From assembly GCF_020421205.1 (NCBI RefSeq), contig NZ_JAIZZH010000001.1:186001-250000 (forward strand): a stretch of DNA of 64,000 nucleotides, given 5' to 3'. The translations under genes were made by a program, and so were the position numbers. This DNA is from Hymenobacter pini. Lineage in GTDB: Bacteria; Bacteroidota; Bacteroidia; Cytophagales; Hymenobacteraceae. Positions 58,300 through 64,000 of the stretch are shown here, one piece after another; the first letter of the stretch is position 1; the number at the start of each line of letters is the position of its first letter. Under the pieces are notes generated by a model. The model saw nothing but the letters and a program-made list of their open reading frames with translations. It did not search any database and was not told where the DNA came from.

Positions 58300-59922
58300 C
58301 TACCACTGGTAGCCGTCAAAATCCTTGCGGAGCTGGGTTTTGAGCAGCTTACCGGTAGCAGTGTGCGGTAATTGATCCACAAACTCCACGGCCTCGGGCA
58401 CCCACCAGCGGGCCACTTTGCCGTCGTAGAAAGTCAGGAGTTCCTCTTTGCTCAATTCCTGATTGGGCTTGCGCACCACTATCAGCAGGGGCCGCTCGCT
58501 CCATTTGGGGTGGGGCACGCCAATGACGGCGGCTTCAGCCACGCTGGGGTGGCCGATGGCCAGGTTTTCCAGCTCAATGCTCGAAATCCACTCCCCGCCC
58601 GATTTGATGACGTCCTTGCTTCGGTCGGTTATCTGCATGAAGCCGGCGGGGTCGATGGTGGCTACGTCGCCGGTGCGGAACCAGCCATCCTGGGTGAGGT
58701 GGCCGGGCTCGGTGCCGAAGTAGTCAGCCACGATGAAGGGGCCGCGCACCAGCAGGTCGCCGAAGGCCACGCCGTCGTGGGGCAGCTCCCGGCCTTCGTC
58801 GTCCACAATCTTCATATCTACGCCAAAGATGACGCGGCCCTGCTTGGTCTGGATGGCAAACTGCTCATCGGGGCTGAGGCTGAGCTGCTGAGGCTTGAGC
58901 GTGCACACGGTGCCCAAGGGCGAGGTTTCCGTCATGCCCCAGGCGTGGCGGATGGTCACGCCCAACTCCTCATCGAAGGCCCTCAGCAGCGCCGGCGGGC
59001 AGGAGGCGCCGCCTACAATCATCTGCTTCAAGGAAGAAAACCGCAGCTGCTTTTCGCGCATGAAGGTGAGCAGCCCAAACCAGATGGTGGGCACCCCGGC
59101 CGAAAACGTTACGCCCTCCGTCTCGAACAGCTCGTAGAGGCTGGCCGCATCTAGCCCCGGCCCCGGCAGTACCAGCTTGCAGCCCACCATGGGCGCCAGG
59201 TACGGAATCCCCCAGGCGTTGACGTGGAACATGGGCACCACGGGCAGAATCACGTCGCGGGCCGAGCAGTTAAAGCAGTCGGGCATGGCGGCGGCGTAGC
59301 TGTGCAGCAGGGTGGAGCGGTGCGAATATAGCACGCCCTTGGGCTGGTCGGTGGTGCCGGAGGTGTAGCACAGCGAAGAGGCCGTGTTTTCGTCGAACAC
59401 CGGCCACGCAAACGCGCCGCTTTCAGCGGCTAGCAAGTCTTCATAACAGCGCAGGTCGGGCAAGGTGGTAGCTTCCGGCATGTGGGCCCGGTCAGTCATC
59501 AGTACCCAGGCTTCCACGGTGGGGCAGCTGGGCGCCAGCTTTTCCACCAGCGGCAGGAAAGTCAGGTCGAAGAACAGCAGCCGGTCCTGGGCGTGGTTGA
59601 TGATATACACTAACTGCTCCGGAAACAGCCGCGGGTTGCTGGTGTGGCACACCGCACCCGAGCCCGAAATGGCATAGTACAGCTCCAAATGGCGGTGCGT
59701 GTTCCAGGCCAGCGTGCCCACCCGGTCACCGCTCTCAATACCCAGTCGGCGCAGAGCGTTGGCCAGCTGCCGGCTGCGGCGGCCCAGGCCGGCGTAGGTG
59801 GTGCGGTGCAGGCCGCCTTCGGGCAGGCGACTCACAATTTCCGTGTCGGCGTGCCATTTCTCGGCGTGTTCCAGCAGCCCCGCAATGCGCAGGGGGGTGT
59901 TCATCATGAGGCCTTGTAGCAT
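58300..59922 (-). CDS. Long/medium-chain acyl-CoA ligase
   Basis: A 540-residue ANL-superfamily adenylate-forming enzyme. AMP-binding motifs: [19 protein letters not shown] near 190, [12 protein letters not shown] near 335, [34 protein letters not shown] with the hinge, and the C-terminal catalytic Lys in [14 protein letters not shown]. Length and the KSGGEWISS signature match the fatty-acyl-CoA synthetase subgroup. It activates a fatty or related acid with ATP and CoA for degradation or lipid use. Cytoplasmic. No beta-oxidation genes are adjacent. ATG 59922; [12 protein letters not shown] may be the real start six codons on. Confidence 0.93.
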   Translation of the reverse strand: MLQGLMMNTPLRIAGLLEHAEKWHADTEIVSRLPEGGLHRTTYAGLGRRSRQLANALRRLGIESGDRVGTLAWNTHRHLELYYAISGSGAVCHTSNPRLFPEQLVYIINHAQDRLLFFDLTFLPLVEKLAPSCPTVEAWVLMTDRAHMPEATTLPDLRCYEDLLAAESGAFAWPVFDENTASSLCYTSGTTDQPKGVLYSHRSTLLHSYAAAMPDCFNCSARDVILPVVPMFHVNAWGIPYLAPMVGCKLVLPGPGLDAASLYELFETEGVTFSAGVPTIWFGLLTFMREKQLRFSSLKQMIVGGASCPPALLRAFDEELGVTIRHAWGMTETSPLGTVCTLKPQQLSLSPDEQFAIQTKQGRVIFGVDMKIVDDEGRELPHDGVAFGDLLVRGPFIVADYFGTEPGHLTQDGWFRTGDVATIDPAGFMQITDRSKDVIKSGGEWISSIELENLAIGHPSVAEAAVIGVPHPKWSERPLLIVVRKPNQELSKEELLTFYDGKVARWWVPEAVEFVDQLPHTATGKLLKTQLRKDFDGYQW

Positions 59923-60048
59923 GGTCTGGTGGGGGTGAATGTGGGATATGTAGTATCAAGCGGGAAGCGCTTCGTTGTATTCAGCCGAAAATAGATATCC
60001 TAAGAACTACGCTCATCTGTGCAATGACAATCATTGCCAGCGAATATC

Positions 60049-60110
60049 AACACGCTTTATATAAAAACGCCCTAACAAAGCTGCTAGGGCGTTTTTATAT
60101 AAAGCGTGTT
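60049..60110. terminator. 62-bp palindrome with 26-bp perfect stem
   Basis: Arms aacacgctttatataaaaac... (60049-60074) and their exact complement (60085-60110), loop of ten bases. The core aaaaacgcccta / tagggcgttttt is a normal terminator with flanking A- and T-runs. The stem is extended by an AT-rich outer part. It ends the gene at 60122 on the minus strand, 12 bp from its stop. Confidence 0.85.
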
Positions 60111-60121
60111 AATGTGCATTA

Positions 60122-60706
60122 CTACACTGGGAGAAACTGAGAAACATTCAATGAATCCAGCTGTTTCGGTGGGTTTCGGAGAGCGGCCATCAGCGGAGCC
60201 ACAATCAGGCTGGCATTTGCTGAAGCGTGCAGAAGGTCATTGTGCTGCCAAGCATAATACAGATATAGTAAAAGACCAGGAATTACCACAAAGCTCAATG
60301 CCCGTGCGATGCTATAAAGCCAGGGCTTCTCCCCGCCCAATACTTTACAGCTGGAGGTATGAAGCGTAACCTGTTGCAGGAGCGTCGTGACGAAAGCTTT
60401 GTATCCGGAATTCTGGTACTCAGACTTTCCAGGGCCCGTCATCTGGTAGCTTGTGAAATCCAGTGTTTCTGCGTTTTGCACATGTATATAGCAATGATAA
60501 ACGCTTTGGGCTGGTTTCACTGATTGCTCATAGAGCCGGATTGTAGTGAGAGCTGAATAGGGCACGATGCGTGTAGGTTCGCCCGGCACTGCCAGGTGAA
60601 TACCATCAGACCACAATGACCAGATGACAGGGCGAATGTGTGAATGCCCAGCCCGGGCAAACTCAAATTCAGTTAATAACTGACATGGGGTGTCAAGAGA
60701 ATCCAT
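60122..60706 (-). CDS. Membrane-associated hypothetical protein
   Basis: A 194-residue protein I do not recognise. The first ~120 residues are soluble and mixed alpha/beta (GIHLAVPGEPTRIVPYSALTTIRLYEQSV, YIHVQNAETLDFTSYQMTG). Two hydrophobic segments follow near the end (ALSFVVIPGLLLYLYYAW and ANASLIVAPLMAAL). The layout of a domain that reads like a PH-type fold before C-terminal helices is an inference only. Its base composition is clearly more AT-rich than its neighbours, a possible sign of different origin. It starts 3 bp after the GH3 fusion stop on the same strand, so it is likely translated from that mRNA. Confidence 0.75.
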   Translation of the reverse strand: MDSLDTPCQLLTEFEFARAGHSHIRPVIWSLWSDGIHLAVPGEPTRIVPYSALTTIRLYEQSVKPAQSVYHCYIHVQNAETLDFTSYQMTGPGKSEYQNSGYKAFVTTLLQQVTLHTSSCKVLGGEKPWLYSIARALSFVVIPGLLLYLYYAWQHNDLLHASANASLIVAPLMAALRNPPKQLDSLNVSQFLPV

Positions 60707-60709
60707 TCG

Positions 60710-63700
60710 TTACTCCTCCTTCGGAACGGTACTTTCCACTTCCTGCTTTTGCGCTTGCCGCACGCTTTGCAGGGCAATCTGGAGCAGGTTGCTCCGCACG
60801 CTCAGCTCGGTGAGCTTGTTGTTGCGGCGGGTGGGGTTTACGCGGTTGGTGAGTAGAATGCAGAACAGCTCTTCCTTGGGCTCCACCCAGAAATAGGTGC
60901 CGGTAAAGCCGGTGTGGCCGTAGCTCTGCTGGGAGGCCAGCGGGGCCGAGTTGATGGCCGGGTTGGCAGTGGGGCGGTCGAAGCCCAGGGCGCGGCGGTT
61001 ATCGGGGCAGAACTGGCAGCGGGTGTACTCCTGCACGGTTTCGGCTTTCAAAAGTTGCTGCCCGCCGTAGCGGCCGTTCCAGGCATACATCTGTACTAGC
61101 TTGGCTAAATCAGTGGCGGAGCCGAACAGGCCGGCGTGGCCGGAGAGGCCGCCCAGCAAGGCCGCGCCTTCATCGTGCACGGTGCCATGCAGCTGGCCGT
61201 GACGGAACAGGGAGTCGTACTCGGTGGGCACGATGCGGCTGAGCGGGAAACGGCGGGTGGGGTTGTAGCCCAGTGTAGTAGCGCCCAGCGGCCGGTACAC
61301 CTCATCCGTTACAAACTGGTTAATCGGCTTGCCCGACACGCGCTGCACAAAGCGCGGGTACAGAATGAACGATAAATCAGAGTACACGTAGCCCGGCTTC
61401 TCGTTCAGCGGCGACTCCGCAATGGCCTTCACAATGCGCTCCGGGAAATCCTTGCGGGCCCACAGGCCGGGCCCGGCCGGCAGTGGGAACCGCGCCGATG
61501 AATCGGGGCGGAAGTAGCGGCGGTTCAGCTCCGAGGGCTTCGTGGCGGATACCTCTTTGGCTTCGGGGCTTTTGCCGAGAATCGAGTTGAAGAAGCCGTG
61601 GGGCTTGGTGTAGTCCTTCCAGAACGGAATCCAGGCTTTCAGGCGGGCCTGGTGGGTGAGTACGTCGCGCAGCTTCAGGTCCTGTTTGTTGGTGCCCATT
61701 AGCTCGGGAAACAGCTGGCCCATCGTCATGTCGGGGTTGAATTTGCCCTCGTCCTGCAGCTTCATCAAGGAAGGCAGCGCGGCCGATACTTTGGTCAGGG
61801 AAGCCAGGTCGTACAGGTCGTTGCTCTGCACGGGGCGGGCGGGCTTGCCGGCCTCGGGGTACCACTGGGTACCGTAGTTTTTGCGCAACACCACGGTGCC
61901 GCGCCGGGCAATTAGTACCTGTCCGCCGGGGAAGGCCCGGGCGGCAATGGCGGCCTGCATCATTGAATCCACCCGGCTTTCCAGGTTGTTGTTCATGCCG
62001 ACCGCCTCGGGGAAGCTGTAGCGCAGGCGGGTGCCGCCCTGGGTGGCTAGGCCTGTGCCGTAGGAATATCGGTCGGAGATGGTAACGGGCAGCTTGCCGC
62101 TGGCCGAAATACCGCCGAAAATCACCTCGGCGGCTACTTCCTGAGCGTTCTTGCTTTCCTGATAGGCCATTACCACGGCGTCGGCGCGGTCCAGGTCGCG
62201 GAGCTTGGCGGCGGCGTAGGCCGAGCCGAACACCGAGACAATCAGCCGCTGACCTTTGCCGCCCAGCTCCCGCAGCAGCACGTTGGTTTCGGGACTTACC
62301 CCAAAGTTGGTTGCGGGCAGGCGGCCCAGGTTGTTTACCCCAATCAGCACGGTGTTGTAGGCTCGCAGGGTTTCGCGCATCCGCGTCAGCTCGTCCATGG
62401 TGGGCGTGGCGGGCAGCCAGAAGTGGCGCACCGGGGCATAATCGGCCACCATGCGCTGGAAGTCGGTGGTATCCTTGGTGCCGATGGTGAGGGTGGCCAG
62501 CCGCAGCGTATCGAGGCGCTGCAAAGGCAGCACGCTTTTCTGGTTGCGCAGCACCGTTACGCTCAGCTCCGTGAGCTGGCGGCTGAGGTACTGGGCGTGG
62601 GGCGTGTTGAGGTCGGCCGTGAGGCCCGCCAGGTTGATGGGCCGGTATTTATTCAGACCCGCCCACTGTTTCAGGGCCAGTACCTTGCGGCAGCGCCGGT
62701 CAATTTCGGCCTGGGTCAGCTCACCCCGATTAATGGCCTCCCGCACCATGCGCAACGCCAGCGGAATGTTCTTGCTGAACTCCAGAATGTCGTTGCCGGC
62801 CACCAGGGCCCGCACATCGGCATCACCGGGCGGGTACTTGCTGATAACGCCCTTCATGTTCATGGCATCGGTGAAGATGACGCCTTCAAACCCTAGCTTC
62901 TGCTGCAGCAAGCCCTGAATGATGGGTTTGGAAAGGGTGGAGGGCAGGCCCGTCGTATCGAGGGCCGGAATGTTGAGGTGAGCCACCATCATCCCCCCAA
63001 TGCCGCGCTTGATCAGGCTTTTGAAGGGGTAGAGCTCCAGCGTGTCAATCCGCTTCCGGTCGATGCGGAGCAGGGGCAGGGCCAGGTGGGAGTCGGTATC
63101 GGTGTCGCCGTGGCCGGGGAAGTGCTTGGCTACGGCCAGCACGCCCGCGTCCTGCATGCCCTTCATGTAGAGGTAGCTTTTCTCCGTCACGCTTTCCCTG
63201 TTTTCGCCCCAGCTCCGGAAGCCGATGACGGGGTTGGCGGCGTTGTTGTTCACGTCAATCACCGGGGCAAAATTCACGTGCATACCCAGGCGCTTGAACT
63301 GCGCGGCCACCTCGGTGCCCATGTCGTAAATAAGCTGGTTGTCGCGCACGCCGCCCATACTCATCTGGTAGGGGAAGCGCACCACGCTATCCAGGCGCAT
63401 GCCCACGCCCCACTCGGCGTCCATGGCTACCAGCAAGGGCACTTTGCTCTGGCTTTGGTAGCGGTTGAGCAGGCGGCTCTGGCGCACCGGCCCGCCCTGA
63501 AAGAAAATCAGCCCCCCAATACCGTATTGCTGAATCAGGGTCGAAATGGAGTCCTCATCGATGCGCTTCCGGTTGGAGTAGGCCGCCACCATAAACAGCT
63601 GGGCCACCCGCTGGTCAGGCGTAAGCGTCTGCATCACCGAATCAACCCATAAAGAATAGAATGCTTCCTGCTCAAATGGAATGGGAGCATTCTTTCCTCG

Positions 63701-63961
63701 AAAAATTCTTGGTGGAACAAATCGATTTTTCCCACTTACCGCAACCACGGTAGCCGGGGCAGCTGGTGTTGCGCGTCGTGCGGCTGGCGCTGCGGAGCGC
63801 GCTTTGCGTACCGGGGGCCGGCGGGCTACGGTACGGGTGGTTGTGCGGGCAGAGGCTTTTTTGCGACGACGCTGGGCAGAGCCAGTATCGGGGCTGAGCA
63901 ATACCAGCGCCAGCAGCAACAGGGAAAGAAAGCGGGAGAAGGACAAAACGGCGGAAGGCAA
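60710..63961 (-). CDS. GH3 beta-N-acetylhexosaminidase-like / beta-lactamase-like serine hydrolase fusion
   Basis: A 1083-residue fusion. Signal peptide (FLSLLLLALVLLSPDTGSAQ), a basic Arg/Ala linker (31-75), then a GH3 domain with the NagZ-type KHFPGHGDTDTDSH (279-292, catalytic His/Asp pair) and the nucleophile Asp365 in FTDAMNMKG. A second GH3 alpha/beta domain runs to ~640. From ~655 a PF00144 serine hydrolase follows: SLTK at 721-724, VYSDLSFIL as the Tyr motif, and HTGFTGTYFW near the end. GH3 members of this type remove beta-GlcNAc from muropeptides or chitosugars; the added hydrolase may deacylate or cut peptides. There is no ATG; TTG at 63961 begins the signal peptide. Confidence 0.9.
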   Translation of the reverse strand: MPSAVLSFSRFLSLLLLALVLLSPDTGSAQRRRKKASARTTTRTVARRPPVRKARSAAPAARRATPAAPATVVAVSGKNRFVPPRIFRGKNAPIPFEQEAFYSLWVDSVMQTLTPDQRVAQLFMVAAYSNRKRIDEDSISTLIQQYGIGGLIFFQGGPVRQSRLLNRYQSQSKVPLLVAMDAEWGVGMRLDSVVRFPYQMSMGGVRDNQLIYDMGTEVAAQFKRLGMHVNFAPVIDVNNNAANPVIGFRSWGENRESVTEKSYLYMKGMQDAGVLAVAKHFPGHGDTDTDSHLALPLLRIDRKRIDTLELYPFKSLIKRGIGGMMVAHLNIPALDTTGLPSTLSKPIIQGLLQQKLGFEGVIFTDAMNMKGVISKYPPGDADVRALVAGNDILEFSKNIPLALRMVREAINRGELTQAEIDRRCRKVLALKQWAGLNKYRPINLAGLTADLNTPHAQYLSRQLTELSVTVLRNQKSVLPLQRLDTLRLATLTIGTKDTTDFQRMVADYAPVRHFWLPATPTMDELTRMRETLRAYNTVLIGVNNLGRLPATNFGVSPETNVLLRELGGKGQRLIVSVFGSAYAAAKLRDLDRADAVVMAYQESKNAQEVAAEVIFGGISASGKLPVTISDRYSYGTGLATQGGTRLRYSFPEAVGMNNNLESRVDSMMQAAIAARAFPGGQVLIARRGTVVLRKNYGTQWYPEAGKPARPVQSNDLYDLASLTKVSAALPSLMKLQDEGKFNPDMTMGQLFPELMGTNKQDLKLRDVLTHQARLKAWIPFWKDYTKPHGFFNSILGKSPEAKEVSATKPSELNRRYFRPDSSARFPLPAGPGLWARKDFPERIVKAIAESPLNEKPGYVYSDLSFILYPRFVQRVSGKPINQFVTDEVYRPLGATTLGYNPTRRFPLSRIVPTEYDSLFRHGQLHGTVHDEGAALLGGLSGHAGLFGSATDLAKLVQMYAWNGRYGGQQLLKAETVQEYTRCQFCPDNRRALGFDRPTANPAINSAPLASQQSYGHTGFTGTYFWVEPKEELFCILLTNRVNPTRRNNKLTELSVRSNLLQIALQSVRQAQKQEVESTVPKEE

Positions 63962-64000
63962 AAGGTGAGGCTGCGAAGTTAGCCGAACCAGGGCAGGAAC

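Overview
The window looks like chromosomal DNA of a high-GC member of the Bacteroidota, most like the genus Hymenobacter (Cytophagales). This is inferred from gene content, not from a marker gene. The signs are three secreted proteins with C-terminal type IX secretion (T9SS) sorting domains, a SusC/SusD pair, a phosphoserine phosphatase-phosphoglycerate dehydrogenase fusion, a GH3 plus serine-hydrolase fusion, AraC regulators with membrane N-termini, and many secreted hypothetical proteins. I see no rRNA, tRNA, CRISPR array, transposase, integrase or prophage block. One lone tail-collar-domain protein is present.

Layout. 1-7.2 kb: end of a T9SS protein, an interrupted VCBS-like gene, the serine-biosynthesis fusion, a VOC protein, a beta-lactamase-like hydrolase, a DUF421 membrane protein and a GNAT. 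7.3-15.5 kb: aldo/keto reductase, OmdA-type protein, D-aminoacylase-like hydrolase, cytoplasmic alpha-amylase, serine hydrolase with TPRs and a type-B carboxylesterase. 15.5-20.7 kb: DUF983 protein, two AraC-type regulators and small secreted proteins including a YceI. 20.7-31.1 kb: a 2445-residue surface protein, a collar-domain protein, an AT-rich gap and gamma-glutamyltransferase. 31.2-37.7 kb: alpha-glucan genes, namely a eukaryote-type branching enzyme, half of a GT-B glycosyltransferase and a GH31 alpha-glucosidase. 37.8-43.9 kb: oxidoreductase, lipase-like hydrolase, T9SS protein, rhomboid protease, a membrane-anchored TonB-plug-like protein and two disordered small proteins. 44-47.9 kb: a cluster suggesting peptidoglycan recycling (class A-like serine hydrolase, VanX-like dipeptidase, GHL10 glycosidase). 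48.4-57.5 kb: a SusC-SusD-lipoprotein operon divergent from two tandem NagX/HGSNAT-like acyltransferases. 57.5-64 kb: DUF2059 protein, acyl-CoA ligase, a membrane hypothetical and the GH3 fusion.

The genes suggest a heterotroph that handles alpha-glucans, amino sugars and wall fragments at its surface. The most unusual layer is the non-coding one. At least six gaps carry palindromic elements whose ends read GTCATTC/GTCATCC..., one of them wrapped around a terminator. A second class consists of long near-perfect palindromes that sit on or beside stop codons. One has a 47-bp arm covering the stop codons of two convergent genes; another lies between susC and susD. A third, related element lies inside an intact hydrolase gene, where it adds about 35 residues in frame. 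These palindromes, the half glycosyltransferase, and the N-terminal motif shared by the rhomboid and plug proteins are the best leads for something undescribed.
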